Shown: positions 38,494 to 49,660, numbered from the stretch's first letter. The stretch: 64,000 bases of DNA from Pseudoalteromonas sp. T1lg75 (GCF_002964705.1 NZ_PQCD01000005.1:1-64000); one strand, 5' to 3'. Notes: generated by a model from the letters alone, not told the origin. Made by a program: numbers and translations.

Positions 38494-41400
38494 TTAAGAG
38501 AAGTGCTTGGCGAGCGCCTCTTTCACCACCCGTGACCTGTCTTTGCTCAGCGGCAGAATAAGCTCTGCACTATCATCTGCCTGAGATAGAATCTCCGGCA
38601 GTTGTGCCCGCCTACCCGCATGCAAGTAGGCCAGGGTGTGCTTAAAGTTACCGTATTCACCACGGGCATGGCCGTGGATAAACTCACAACAAACCTCAAA
38701 ATGCGCGCGCTTAATACAAAACAGCGTGATATGAGCGGCATTAACCTTCAGCGATACCAGCCACTGAAGCATAAAACGCATGCCTTTCTCTGTGCTTTCA
38801 TTATCTAAATTACTGGCGCGAGTAAGCTCAAGGTAGCTATCGAAGTCTATTTCTCCTTGCAACAACAGATGGTGCAGCCAGCATTTTTCATAATCGCGCT
38901 CGATCACCTTAAAGCCACGGTAATCATGATTAAACAACAGCTTGGCAAGCCTGTCCCGTTGAACTGGTTCCAGCATCCAGATAAATTGGCCGATATCATA
39001 CATGCTCGACTCATCGGCATTGGGGCGGAAGTATTCGCCTGCCATCTGCCCACCATAAAGGCTGGCAATATTGTCATATTCCACCTCCCCCTCCAGATAT
39101 GCCAAGGTCTGCTCCACCAAGAGCTCAATACGGGCATTTGTATCTTGCAGTGTGGCAATACGCGCAAGCAGCGCCTGGCTATCCACTTCCTGGTCAAAAA
39201 TAAGCAGTGAGCCACTTGCCCACCTGCCTTGGTAAAGCTCCAGTGGCATCTCCTGATCGGCCATCAGAATATGGTTCTTATCACCACGCTGTTGTAAAAC
39301 CGTGATTTCCAACCAGCTCATGCCATCCACATGACAAGGCCGGTCGTGAAGCGTTTGTTCATCGGCAACAATGGGGTTGCGCAATTTCGCCGGAGCTTTG
39401 TCACCCTCACCGATATAAAGGCAGGCTTGGCCATATTCGTGGGCAAGTGCTTGCTCCCAGGAGGTAATATTCAGTTGCACTAAAATACGCAGCGCCCGTT
39501 TCAGATCATGCTTTATATCCAGTGGGATCTCCGGGTATTTAAGCGAGGCATGGTGTAAAAAATCGACCTTGGTACGCTCGTTAATATATTGCAGGCCTTG
39601 GTGCATGGCTTCAGCCTTTTTACGGTCAATACCGGCAAACATGCCCGTGGCCGTGCTGCTAATCTCGCTGTAAAGCTCAAGCCAATGCAGATAACGTTCG
39701 TTGTTATAGAACTCCCGACTCATCTCATAGGCCATGAGTACACCGGCATCGATCCCCGCTTTTTCTAACTGCTCCTGTATCTCAATCCCCTCTAAGACGT
39801 TGTTAAATTCGATACTCCAGGAGTCGTCCGAGTATGCCCGCAATATATTACGGGCAACACGCACAGGCGCCAGGGCAATAATAAATTGCCACAAACGATC
39901 CGCTTGAACGCTATGGGATAAAGGTAGCTGACGCAGCCAATAGGCTATCAAGGTAAAGCGCTGAAAATCATCATCATGGTCACGAAATAACAGGTATCCT
40001 TTCTGCTGTTCGCTGTATTTATTGAAATAGAGCTGACCGCGACAGCAATCATCGCGATGTAATTGCGGCTCCAGCAAAGCCATAATGCTGGCCTGATCAT
40101 CCTCTGGGTTGTCGGCGGTAAAATAGGCGCGAACACGAGCAACATCAGCCTCGCTTAAGCCCTTATCATCCGAGCTATGAAAGTCCCCTTCCTTATTGGT
40201 ATGTTTAAGAATTTTCGCTACCGCTTTATCCCATACCTGGTGCTCAGTTAAATAGGCCAACAGAGACTCGCTGATCTCATCGCCAATGCGCTCATTAAAA
40301 TCCCGGTAAAGCTGGTAGCTGGCCAGGGCTAAAAAGCCCATGTCGGCTTTTGGCCAATGCCTTGGGTAACACAAATCACGTGAACCGCGCAGCACAGTGT
40401 CAACCAAATTGAAGTGCTTTTTATATAGGATCTCGTCCCTGTCGCTGAATTTGCAGAAGATATATTGCACCTCCTGGGCTAACGCTGGGTCAGTTTCACT
40501 TTGCTCTAGTACCTCTGACTCTGGGACAGGCAACTGGCTGTAACGGCGATAATATTCCTGGCGAGTGAGCAGCGCACCTTCTCCCTCACTTAGTAAGGAC
40601 ATCATGTATTCGCTAAACTCCCTTTTCCCCAGGGCGCGGTAAAATACATCGATAACTCTAAGATATTGTTGCTGACGCGCCTCAAGTAGGGAAACCCGGC
40701 TATCAGGGGTCACAGTCAAGGTGGTCGTTAGATTACCGGCCAGCTCAAATGTGCATTCTTCGCCAAAGTGATCGGTCAATAGATCGCCACGCACCAGGCG
40801 CAACACATCATCTATTTCTTCGGCAATGCCTTGGTTGTTGCACTCGAAACGGTGCAGCATATCGTCCAGATGCGCGGCCATTTCAGGAGCATGAGCCTTG
40901 GCAAGTGGTATAAGAGCTAGTTCTTCAAGGGCTGCTAAAGCGTCACGCTGCTCGCCACTTTCTATATAGCGCCATAAACGCTCGCCCTGGGGCATGGCCA
41001 AAACCAAGGGTTTAAGTATTTCTGTGCCATAGTTAAGTTCATGGCTACGGGCATCACGGGCAAGATAAGCCTGATATTGAGCGCGCTTTTCCAGTGCGGC
41101 GTCCGCGGCTTTAACCAGCGCACCGGTTACCTGGCTTTGTACCTGGCGCTGCAAGTCGTAGGCTTCATCTTCCAGGGTGCTGCCCATAAACGCCTGTTGC
41201 ATAAAGGCATCCAGCGCATCTTCTTGATCATCAAGGTCAGGACGCTGAAATAGCGACTGATACAGCCAAACAACCGGGCTATAAGCGCTAAGATCTTCCT
41301 CTTCATCACTGGTTTCATCTATGTGTTGCAAGAGCACGGGTTCGGCTTGAAAGCGCTCGATCACCAAACGCTTAAAAACGGCATACTGCTCTGGGTTCTC

Positions 41401-42093
41401 TTCAAGATAAGCTCCCAAAGGCTGGTGGCTCAAACCACCACTATAGAAGTCCGCGCCAAACATACCTAAACGAAATTCGGAGCTATCGCACCAGATAAAG
41501 GCTTTTATAAGTTCGGGATGCCAGCCATGTTTGTCTAAAAGGGTACTCAGATAACCTTCATATTGGCTGGCATGCTCATGATCCCAATAAGGAATAAGAT
41601 ACTGGCCAATCAAATAGGCATATTGAAGATCGGTTTTTGCCAGCATATATAAGGCTTCAATACCAAAAACGCGCATATCGTCCAGCCACATATCACTGGT
41701 ATCGTTCATGCGCCGACTGTACGCCACTATGGCTTTGGCGCTATCAACAACCGCGTCTTTTATCTCGGGATACTGCAGTGCGGCAGCAAACAGGATCACC
41801 TCAGAGATATAAAGCTCTCTGTTATCTGTGATCTCATCTTTATAGTTATGCGCGCCACCTTCTTGCCCCAGGTTCAGGGCCGCTTTTAACAATGCCTGGT
41901 TTTCTCCGGCATCATTTACCTGCAGACGACGTAATTCATCTGGAGTCTGATGTTTAAATTCCACATCAAACTGTTGCTCATTAAAGGCGCTCCCATTGTT
42001 AAGAAGCGCTTGGTAGTGAATAAGTGCAGCTTTGATTTGCTGCGGATCGTAAATATTCAGGGAAATGATTTGGTTTTTATCAAATTGATTCAT
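38494..42093 (-). CDS. Large cytosolic protein of unknown function (1199 residues) beside oriC
   Basis: An intact 1199-residue reading frame starting MNQFDKNQIISLNIYD. There is no signal peptide or membrane helix, and no Walker, nuclease, kinase or protease motif that I can recognise. The composition is acidic and rich in Leu, Ala, Tyr and Trp, suggesting an all-helical, possibly repeat-built (HEAT/TPR-like) protein; the C-terminus LPLSKDRSRVVKEALAKHF resembles the end of a HEAT repeat. It interrupts the usual mnmE-mioC neighbourhood, with orientation opposite to both neighbours. Base composition is not obviously foreign. A 793-base non-coding gap precedes its start. Confidence 0.85.
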   Translation of the reverse strand: MNQFDKNQIISLNIYDPQQIKAALIHYQALLNNGSAFNEQQFDVEFKHQTPDELRRLQVNDAGENQALLKAALNLGQEGGAHNYKDEITDNRELYISEVILFAAALQYPEIKDAVVDSAKAIVAYSRRMNDTSDMWLDDMRVFGIEALYMLAKTDLQYAYLIGQYLIPYWDHEHASQYEGYLSTLLDKHGWHPELIKAFIWCDSSEFRLGMFGADFYSGGLSHQPLGAYLEENPEQYAVFKRLVIERFQAEPVLLQHIDETSDEEEDLSAYSPVVWLYQSLFQRPDLDDQEDALDAFMQQAFMGSTLEDEAYDLQRQVQSQVTGALVKAADAALEKRAQYQAYLARDARSHELNYGTEILKPLVLAMPQGERLWRYIESGEQRDALAALEELALIPLAKAHAPEMAAHLDDMLHRFECNNQGIAEEIDDVLRLVRGDLLTDHFGEECTFELAGNLTTTLTVTPDSRVSLLEARQQQYLRVIDVFYRALGKREFSEYMMSLLSEGEGALLTRQEYYRRYSQLPVPESEVLEQSETDPALAQEVQYIFCKFSDRDEILYKKHFNLVDTVLRGSRDLCYPRHWPKADMGFLALASYQLYRDFNERIGDEISESLLAYLTEHQVWDKAVAKILKHTNKEGDFHSSDDKGLSEADVARVRAYFTADNPEDDQASIMALLEPQLHRDDCCRGQLYFNKYSEQQKGYLLFRDHDDDFQRFTLIAYWLRQLPLSHSVQADRLWQFIIALAPVRVARNILRAYSDDSWSIEFNNVLEGIEIQEQLEKAGIDAGVLMAYEMSREFYNNERYLHWLELYSEISSTATGMFAGIDRKKAEAMHQGLQYINERTKVDFLHHASLKYPEIPLDIKHDLKRALRILVQLNITSWEQALAHEYGQACLYIGEGDKAPAKLRNPIVADEQTLHDRPCHVDGMSWLEITVLQQRGDKNHILMADQEMPLELYQGRWASGSLLIFDQEVDSQALLARIATLQDTNARIELLVEQTLAYLEGEVEYDNIASLYGGQMAGEYFRPNADESSMYDIGQFIWMLEPVQRDRLAKLLFNHDYRGFKVIERDYEKCWLHHLLLQGEIDFDSYLELTRASNLDNESTEKGMRFMLQWLVSLKVNAAHITLFCIKRAHFEVCCEFIHGHARGEYGNFKHTLAYLHAGRRAQLPEILSQADDSAELILPLSKDRSRVVKEALAKHFS

Positions 42094-42828
42094 AAGGAAA
42101 TATTTTTAAAAATGATTTTAGATTCGCTATTGAAGAAAATGTCATTCATTGACATTGGGTCAGCGATCGAAATTTTGTGACAGAACGTACCTATATTGTC
42201 ACGGCGCTAAAACTAGCATAAATAGCAAGCCCAGGTCACAAAAAATCCTTTAATTTCCATTACATAGATAAAGGATACCCACTGGGTAGACAACTCGGTC
42301 AGCATCCTGATCTGGGTTCAATCATAGGGACTTTGAGGAAAGAGAACCGCTTAATTGTGATCTTAAAGGCACGGATATGAGCGATCATTTCCTTGGCCAG
42401 TAGTGAATAATTACGAATAAAAGTGCAGAACGTACAAAATTTTGGGGTTTTATTTGCACAACAAGTCACCACCTAGCTGCAACCTGCTTAAAAACAATAC
42501 AAGATCATCCATGCTTAGTGGCTCTAAAACTGATGATCTTTCTCTTTTTAGAACCTTTTATTATATGGATCCAATGCTATAGATCTAAGAATTAAGATCT
42601 AATTCTCGCTTTTGGATCATTATCCACAGGCAAATAATTCACACCCCTAAGCAATAAGCCAATAGCCCCTTTTAATCCCTTTTTGATGACCGGGAATGGC
42701 TATTTAACCTAAGCTTATCGACTTTTTATCAACAACTTAAAATCATAAAAAAACTATATATTTCATATTACTAAAAGAAGATTCCACATTTTACAAAGTA
42801 ATTATTTATGCACTGATAAAGAGATCCA
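42094..42828. other. Long intergenic region upstream of mioC with DnaA boxes and dense GATC sites
   Basis: No gene is seen. From about 42350 onward GATC occurs about ten times. DnaA boxes are TTATCCACA (42620-42628, perfect) and TTATCAACA (42726-42734). The segment 42740-42800 is AT-rich. This is the mioC promoter side of the origin, where DnaA boxes are also known in E. coli. The leftward half (42094-42300) must contain the promoter of the 1199-residue gene. Confidence 0.6.
42501..42549 (+). terminator. Possible hairpin terminator of an unannotated transcript
   Basis: AAGATCATC (42501-42509) pairs with GATGATCTT (42532-42540), followed by TCTCTTTTT. The loop of 22 bases is long for a terminator. 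It has no upstream gene on this strand, so it would terminate a small RNA or read-through, or may only be a palindromic GATC pair. Confidence 0.3.
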
Positions 42829-42856
42829 TTGAGTGATGTACGGGATCAGGTATCAT
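42829..42856 (+). promoter_or_regulatory. Probable mioC promoter
   Basis: TTGAGT (42829-42834), a 16-base spacer and TATCAT (42851-42856), 31 bases upstream of the mioC ATG. GATC sites flank and lie inside it, as expected for a promoter under Dam/SeqA influence. Confidence 0.55.
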
Positions 42857-42886
42857 ACAGGCCAATTGAACGACTAGTTTGACGAC

Positions 42887-43333
42887 ATGAAACAGCTGGA
42901 AATTATCATAGGCAGCCAGATGGGCGGCACCGAGTATGTGGCCGAACATTTAAGCCAACTTTTGGCGGATCAAGGTGTACAAAGTCAGTTGCACGAGCAA
43001 CCCGAGCTACAACATATAGATAGGGATCATCCCTGGTTGATCTGTACTTCAACCCATGGCGCAGGGGATTATCCCGATAATTTACTGGCATTTATCGAGC
43101 AATTAGCAACAAGTGAGCCACTTGATCGAGTTCGTTTTGCGGTTATAGGAGTTGGCGACTCCAGCTACGACACCTTTAACTTTGCCGCTAAAAATATCGT
43201 TTCCTTGCTACAAACCAAGGGCGCCACCCTGCTATTGCCGCAACTAGAAATAGATGTGCTTGGCGAAGAGCTACCGGAAGATACTGCTGAGCAATGGCTG
43301 CCTAATTTGCTGCAAGCATGGAAAAGTGCATAA
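42887..43333 (+). CDS. mioC: Flavodoxin-like protein MioC
   Basis: A 148-residue FMN-binding flavodoxin-fold protein. The phosphate-binding start IIGSQMGGTEYVAEHL and the blocks TSTHGAGDYPDN and GVGDSSYDTFN are visible. E. coli MioC has been tied to biotin synthase activity and its transcription passes into oriC. It directly adjoins oriC on the side of the DnaA boxes. Confidence 0.95.
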   Translation: MKQLEIIIGSQMGGTEYVAEHLSQLLADQGVQSQLHEQPELQHIDRDHPWLICTSTHGAGDYPDNLLAFIEQLATSEPLDRVRFAVIGVGDSSYDTFNFAAKNIVSLLQTKGATLLLPQLEIDVLGEELPEDTAEQWLPNLLQAWKSA

Positions 43334-43738
43334 GGATCTTACCCAATACTTATTCACAAAATATCGAAAAGTTAGATCTGAATGTGGATAAAAGCTTAGT
43401 ATCATGCGATCCAAGCGATGATTATGCACTTGATAAGATCTATCGCGAATTGGCCTGTGTATAAAACAGCTATTTGATCAGAGCTTATTAGCCCTTAGAT
43501 CCGATCATATCTACAACAATTAAGATCGCTCAATCTATTGAATTTATAAAGTTTTTATCGGTTATCAACAGATCTGGACGAGACTAATAGTAAGATCAAT
43601 AAAAGATCTCTTTAAAGATCCTTTATTTTATATATGATCCACTTTGAGATCTTGAACACTATTTAACCGTTTCCCTTCCCTCATTTTCTAGGTAGAATAC
43701 GCACCCTTTTCTCTTTCACCGGTTGTAGGAAACGTTAA
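43334..43738. other. oriC: Chromosomal replication origin oriC
   Basis: Gene-free stretch between mioC and mnmG, the classic gammaproteobacterial origin site. DnaA boxes: TTATTCACA (43350-43358), TTATCCACA on the minus strand (43383-43391), TTATACACA on the minus strand (43456-43464) and TTATCAACA (43562-43570). I count 14 GATC sites in about 405 bases. The mnmG-proximal part has three GATC-led 13-base units at 43605-43617, 43617-43629 and 43636-43648; the middle one, GATCCTTTATTTT, differs from the E. coli 13-mer GATCTNTTNTTTT at one base. The order, unwinding region beside mnmG and boxes toward mioC, matches E. coli. Confidence 0.93.
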
Positions 43739-45628
43739 ATGATTTTCCATGAACACTTTGATGTCATTGTTGTAGGCGGCGGTCATGCTGGCACCGAAGC
43801 GGCATTAGCTGCGGCACGTATGGGCATGAATACCCTGCTGTTGACACATAACATGGACACCCTTGGCCAAATGTCTTGTAATCCAGCGATCGGTGGCATA
43901 GGTAAAGGTCATTTAGTTAAAGAGATCGATGCCTTGGGCGGCGCTATGGCCAAAGCCATCGACAAAGGCGGGATCCAGTTCAGAACCCTAAATTCTTCTA
44001 AGGGCCCAGCGGTACGAGCAACCCGTGCTCAGGCGGATCGCGCTCTCTACAAAGCCGAGATCCAAGCCATTTTGCAACGCCAGGAAAACCTGAAGATCTT
44101 CCAGCAATCCTGTGATGATCTTATCGTTGAAGGTGATAAGGTTACCGGCGTTGTTACCCAGATGGGCCTAAAGTTCAGTGCTCAAAGCGTGGTATTAACC
44201 GTAGGTACCTTCCTTGGTGGCCAAATTCATATTGGTTTAGAAAACTTCCAAGGAGGCCGCGCAGGTGATCCTCCTTCGATCGCACTGGCACGTCGACTAC
44301 GCGAATTACCGTTTCGCGTTGATCGCCTGAAAACAGGTACACCACCGCGTATTGATGCGCGAACCGTGGACTTTAGTAAGATGCAAACTCAGCCTGGTGA
44401 TACCCCAACTCCGGTTTTCTCATTTATGGGCAAGGCCAGTGATCACCCGAAACAGATCCCCTGTTATATCACCTACACCAACGAGAAAACGCATCAGATC
44501 ATTAACGACAACCTGCATCGCTCACCCATGTATTCCGGTGTGATTGAAGGCATAGGTCCGCGTTATTGTCCGTCAATCGAAGATAAGATCGTTCGTTTTG
44601 CCGATAAAGACAAACACCAGATCTTCGTTGAGCCTGAGGGCCTAACCTCTTATGAGCTGTACCCTAACGGTATCAGCACTAGCCTGCCGTTCGATGTGCA
44701 AATGGACATAGTGCGTAGCATTGCCGGTTTTGAAAATGCTCATATTTGTCGTCCTGGTTACGCCATCGAGTATGACTTCTTCGATCCCCGCGATCTAAAA
44801 CCATCGCTGGAAACCAAATTTATCAATGGCCTGTTCTTTGCTGGTCAAATCAATGGCACCACGGGTTATGAAGAAGCCGGTGCCCAAGGCTTGATCGCCG
44901 GTATGAACGCGGCATTGCAAGTGCAAGGCAAGGATTCATGGACGCCACGTCGTGACGAAGCCTACACCGGCGTATTGATCGACGACCTAGCAACCCTAGG
45001 CACCAAAGAACCGTACCGCATGTTTACCTCCCGTGCCGAATACCGCCTGTTGCTGCGTGAAGACAATGCCGATCTACGCTTAACGGCCAAAGGACGAGAG
45101 CTAGGCCTGGTATGTGATGAGCGCTGGGCTGCGTTCAATGACAAGCTGGAAGTGATGGAGCAGGAAACCCAGCGTATTCGCTCGACCTGGATCCACAAAG
45201 ATCATCCGGCCTTGAATTCGGTCAACGAACTGCTTAAGTCGCCAATGACCCGCGAAGCTAGCCTGGAAGACCTATTGCGTCGTCCGGAGATCAGTTACAA
45301 GGATCTGATGGCAATTGACGGTTTGGCTTCTGGCTCAGACAACGAGCAAGCCCTCGAGCAGGTCGCGATTCAAACCAAGTACGCCGGTTATATTGCCCGT
45401 CAGCAGGATGAAATTGCCAAGCAACTGCGCCATGAGCAAACCTTGTTGCCAAAAGAATTCGATTACAGCCAGGTTTCCGGCTTGTCGAACGAAGTGGTCG
45501 CCAAACTGACCGATGCACGTCCCGACACTATCGGCCAGGCATCGCGTATTTCTGGTATTACTCCAGCGGCGATTTCGTTATTATTGGTGTATCTCAAGAA
45601 GCAAGGTATGTTGCGCAAATCGGCGTAA
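43739..45628 (+). CDS. mnmG: tRNA uridine-5-carboxymethylaminomethyl modification enzyme MnmG (GidA)
   Basis: A 629-residue FAD protein, partner of MnmE in modifying U34 of certain tRNAs. Blocks seen: the dinucleotide fold [43 protein letters not shown], the FAD-linked [21 protein letters not shown] and the C-terminal tRNA/MnmE-binding helical domain ([20 protein letters not shown]). Length equals E. coli MnmG. It starts directly after the origin unwinding region. Confidence 0.98.
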   Translation: MIFHEHFDVIVVGGGHAGTEAALAAARMGMNTLLLTHNMDTLGQMSCNPAIGGIGKGHLVKEIDALGGAMAKAIDKGGIQFRTLNSSKGPAVRATRAQADRALYKAEIQAILQRQENLKIFQQSCDDLIVEGDKVTGVVTQMGLKFSAQSVVLTVGTFLGGQIHIGLENFQGGRAGDPPSIALARRLRELPFRVDRLKTGTPPRIDARTVDFSKMQTQPGDTPTPVFSFMGKASDHPKQIPCYITYTNEKTHQIINDNLHRSPMYSGVIEGIGPRYCPSIEDKIVRFADKDKHQIFVEPEGLTSYELYPNGISTSLPFDVQMDIVRSIAGFENAHICRPGYAIEYDFFDPRDLKPSLETKFINGLFFAGQINGTTGYEEAGAQGLIAGMNAALQVQGKDSWTPRRDEAYTGVLIDDLATLGTKEPYRMFTSRAEYRLLLREDNADLRLTAKGRELGLVCDERWAAFNDKLEVMEQETQRIRSTWIHKDHPALNSVNELLKSPMTREASLEDLLRRPEISYKDLMAIDGLASGSDNEQALEQVAIQTKYAGYIARQQDEIAKQLRHEQTLLPKEFDYSQVSGLSNEVVAKLTDARPDTIGQASRISGITPAAISLLLVYLKKQGMLRKSA

Positions 45629-45640
45629 CCAAGAGCAAGC

Positions 45641-46261
45641 GTGTTAGAAAACAAATTTAAACAATTGCTGGCTAAGGCCAGCATTTCTCTTAGTGAGCAA
45701 CAGATTCAGCAATTACTTGCCTACGTTGCTTTGCTGGACAAGTGGAACAAAGCCTACAACCTTACCTCGGTTCGCGATCCTAAAGACATGCTGGTTAAGC
45801 ACATCATGGATAGCCTGGTTGTGGCCGAGCACCTTAAAGGTCAACACTACATCGATGTGGGGACCGGACCTGGTTTACCCGGTATGGTTTTGGCCATTGC
45901 CCTGCCCGATACCGAGTTCGTATTACTCGATAGTCTTGGCAAGCGCGTCACCTTCTTAAAGCAGGTGAAACATGAGCTTGGCCTAAAAAATGTAACCCCG
46001 GTGCAGAGTCGAGTTGAAGAATATCAGCCAAGTGTTAAATTAGATGGAGTGCTATCTCGCGCCTTTGCCTCTATTGATGATATGCTGCATTGGTGCGCGC
46101 ATTTAATTGATCAGGACGGCCGCTTTATTGCGCTTAAAGGCCAGTACCCTGAGCGGGAATTAGCACACCTTCCCGATGGCTTCAGTTTCGAGCAAAATAT
46201 TGAGCTTAGGGTTCCTGAATTAGAGGGCGAGCGCCATCTTATAATTCTAAGAAAAAATTAA
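45641..46261 (+). CDS. rsmG: 16S rRNA (guanine-527-N7)-methyltransferase
   Basis: A 206-residue SAM-dependent enzyme (GidB) that methylates G527 of 16S rRNA. The motif I region [20 protein letters not shown] and the following [15 protein letters not shown] are clear. The start codon is GTG, 12 bases after mnmG. It precedes parA, the standard gidA-gidB-parA-parB order. Confidence 0.96.
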   Translation: MLENKFKQLLAKASISLSEQQIQQLLAYVALLDKWNKAYNLTSVRDPKDMLVKHIMDSLVVAEHLKGQHYIDVGTGPGLPGMVLAIALPDTEFVLLDSLGKRVTFLKQVKHELGLKNVTPVQSRVEEYQPSVKLDGVLSRAFASIDDMLHWCAHLIDQDGRFIALKGQYPERELAHLPDGFSFEQNIELRVPELEGERHLIILRKN

Positions 46262-46276
46262 TTGGCGAGGATCAAC

Positions 46277-47062
46277 GTGGCTAAAGTCATTGCTATTGCA
46301 AACCAAAAAGGCGGTGTGGGTAAAACCACCACAGCCGTAAATTTGGCGGCCTCAATGGCTGCGACCAAACGTAAGGTGTTATTGATCGATCTCGATCCTC
46401 AGGGCAATGCCACCATGGGCAGCGGCGTTGATAAGTACGACGATGTTGCTACCGTCTATGATCTACTGATCGAAGATAAACCCTTCGAAGAGGTGGTGAT
46501 CACTCAGACTTCGGGTGAGTATCACTTGATCGCCGCCAACGGTGATGTTACCGCGGCGGAAGTGAAACTGATGGAATTGTTTGCCCGCGAAGTACGTTTG
46601 CGCAACGCCTTGGAAAAGATCCTTGCCGACTACGAGTATATTTTTATCGACTGTCCGCCGTCGTTGAATATGCTTACCGTTAATGCCATGGCCGCCGCCG
46701 ACTCGGTGTTGGTTCCCATGCAGTGTGAATATTATGCGCTGGAAGGGATCACCGCATTGATGGGCACCATAGAGCAATTAGCACAACTGGTTAACCCCAA
46801 ATTACAGATTGAAGGCATTTTGCGAACCATGTACGATCCGCGCAACCGCCTTGCCAACGATGTTTCCGAACAGCTGAAACAGCACTTTGGCGATAAGGTC
46901 TATCGGACTGTTATTCCGCGCAACGTTCGCCTTGCAGAAGCACCCAGCTTTGGTGCCCCGGCCATGTATTACGACAGAGCCTCTGCGGGAGCCAAGGCAT
47001 ATCTGGCCTTGGCCGGTGAAATGCTGCGCCGCAAAGAAAAACAAACACCTGCAGTCGCCTAA
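46277..47062 (+). CDS. parA: Chromosome partitioning ATPase ParA (Soj)
   Basis: A 261-residue ParA/MinD-type ATPase. The deviant Walker A KGGVGKTT is at residues 11-18 (from GTG 46277), with DLDPQGNATMG and DCPPSLNMLTVNA following. GTG 46277 is preferred to TTG 46262 because GAGG lies 6 bases before it. With ParB and the parS sites in recF it should move the newly copied origin. Confidence 0.96.
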   Translation: MAKVIAIANQKGGVGKTTTAVNLAASMAATKRKVLLIDLDPQGNATMGSGVDKYDDVATVYDLLIEDKPFEEVVITQTSGEYHLIAANGDVTAAEVKLMELFAREVRLRNALEKILADYEYIFIDCPPSLNMLTVNAMAAADSVLVPMQCEYYALEGITALMGTIEQLAQLVNPKLQIEGILRTMYDPRNRLANDVSEQLKQHFGDKVYRTVIPRNVRLAEAPSFGAPAMYYDRASAGAKAYLALAGEMLRRKEKQTPAVA

Positions 47063-47082
47063 ATCTAGAGGTAAGCGAATCA

Positions 47083-47991
47083 ATGTCTGCTAAAAAACGT
47101 GGATTAGGAAGGGGCCTGGATGCCCTACTCACGTCGTCAAAACCCGCCGCACCCGCGTCAGAGCAAAGCGCCAATGACGGGCCAAGCGAGCAAGCCGTTA
47201 AAGGCGAGCTGCAAAAGCTGGCGATCGAGTTTTTACGCCCCGGCAAGTATCAGCCGCGCAAGGATATGGCCGAAGACGCGCTTGAAGAATTGGCCAGCTC
47301 TATTCGTGCCCAAGGCATTATTCAGCCCATTGTGGTGCGTCAATTAGGCGAACAGCAGTACGAAATCATTGCCGGTGAGCGTCGCTGGCGCGCCGCGCAA
47401 TTGGCTAAGCTCGACATGGTCCCTTGTTTAATCAAGGATGTACCGGATGAAGCCGCGGTGGCCATCGCCCTGATTGAGAATATTCAGCGTGAAGACCTCA
47501 ACGCCATGGAAGAAGCCATCGCCCTAGAGCGTTTGATCCAAGAGTTTGCCCTGACGCACCAACAGGTGGCCGATGCGGTAGGTAAATCCCGTACCACGGT
47601 GACTAATTTGCTGCGTCTGAACAACCTCAATGACGATGTAAAAATTATGTTAGAGCATGGCGATATCGAGATGGGTCATGCTCGTTGTCTGTTGGCGCTC
47701 AGTGGTGAAGCGCAATCCGAGGCCGCTCGCAGCGCCGTAGCCAAGGCATTAACCGTACGTGAGACGGAAAAGCTGGTGCGTTCCCTGTTGGAACCCTCAG
47801 AAAAACCAGTTAAAAAAGAAAAAGACCCAGATGTCAAACAGTTAGAGCAAAAGCTCCAAGATAATCTCGGTGCCAAGGTCGAAATAAACTACAACCAGAA
47901 AGGCAAGGGTAAGTTAGTGATTTCTTACACTAATTTAGACGAGCTTGAAGGTATTTTAGAGCGTATCGACCCGCAGCGAAATCAGGTTTAA
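47083..47991 (+). CDS. parB: Chromosome partitioning protein ParB (Spo0J)
   Basis: A 302-residue parS-binding CTP-switch clamp. It starts KKRGLGRGLDALL; the ParB/Srx CTP-binding domain contains PGKYQPRKDM, IIQPIVVR and GERRWRAAQLA; then comes the helix-turn-helix TLTHQQVADAVGKSRTTVTN-type segment (near residues 160-185) and a C-terminal dimerisation domain. Two consensus parS sites are present in the window. Confidence 0.97.
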   Translation: MSAKKRGLGRGLDALLTSSKPAAPASEQSANDGPSEQAVKGELQKLAIEFLRPGKYQPRKDMAEDALEELASSIRAQGIIQPIVVRQLGEQQYEIIAGERRWRAAQLAKLDMVPCLIKDVPDEAAVAIALIENIQREDLNAMEEAIALERLIQEFALTHQQVADAVGKSRTTVTNLLRLNNLNDDVKIMLEHGDIEMGHARCLLALSGEAQSEAARSAVAKALTVRETEKLVRSLLEPSEKPVKKEKDPDVKQLEQKLQDNLGAKVEINYNQKGKGKLVISYTNLDELEGILERIDPQRNQV

Positions 47992-48053
47992 TTATCCCCT
48001 TCTCGCCCCCGTAATCACGGGGGTGAAATTGACACAATTTCATCCCGCTCAAG

Positions 48054-48081
48054 TTGCAAATTGGCCAGAAATCAGTATAAT
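48054..48081 (+). promoter_or_regulatory. Promoter of the atp operon
   Basis: TTGCAA (48054-48059), a 16-base spacer and a perfect TATAAT (48076-48081), 53 bases before atpI. A CCCCCGT/ACGGGGG hairpin without a T run (48006-48022) lies just upstream, after parB. Confidence 0.7.
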
Positions 48082-48134
48082 TTCGCCAGTTTTAGCACCC
48101 CAATGAAACTTAACGTAATTAAGGTTAATAGAAA

Positions 48135-48515
48135 GTGACGCAAAGGTTGTCTGGCCCGTATCGCCAAGCCGCATTAAAAGGCGTTCTTCTTCAGGGTGTC
48201 GTAGCAATTATAGCTGCAGTAATAGTTTTAGTAGGTTGGGAAGTAGATGCCGCGGTTTCAGCATTGGCTGGTGGACTGGTGGCGGTACTTCCTAACTTTT
48301 TGTTTGCTATCTATGCGTTTCGATATGTGGGCGCAAGCAAGGCAAAACAAGTGTATGCCTCATTTAAAAGAGGCAACGGATTAAAATTTTTGCTAACGAT
48401 TTTCTTGTTCGCACTAATATTTAAGCTTTATCCGGTAATGGCGTTGCCATTTTTCTCCAGCTTTATATTGGTGACGTTTACACAGTGGTTAGCGCCGATT
48501 TTTTTTAATCATTAA
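48135..48515 (+). CDS. atpI: ATP synthase accessory protein I
   Basis: A 126-residue membrane protein with four hydrophobic segments (e.g. GVVAIIAAVIVLVGW, FLLTIFLFALIFKLYPVMAL). AtpI is thought to assist c-ring assembly or Mg2+ supply and is the first gene of the operon. The start is GTG at 48135. It lies 15 bases before atpB. Confidence 0.9.
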   Translation: MTQRLSGPYRQAALKGVLLQGVVAIIAAVIVLVGWEVDAAVSALAGGLVAVLPNFLFAIYAFRYVGASKAKQVYASFKRGNGLKFLLTIFLFALIFKLYPVMALPFFSSFILVTFTQWLAPIFFNH

Positions 48516-48527
48516 CTTTTGGGATAA

Positions 48528-49361
<834 letters not shown>

Positions 49362-49399
49362 GAACCGGCTCACAAAAGATTTTTTAACTTTAACTTTAA

Positions 49400-49660
<261 letters not shown>

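Noticed and set aside
48006..48022. Terminator after parB
   Set aside because: CCCCCGT/ACGGGGG forms a hairpin but no T run follows; it was not called as a Rho-independent terminator.
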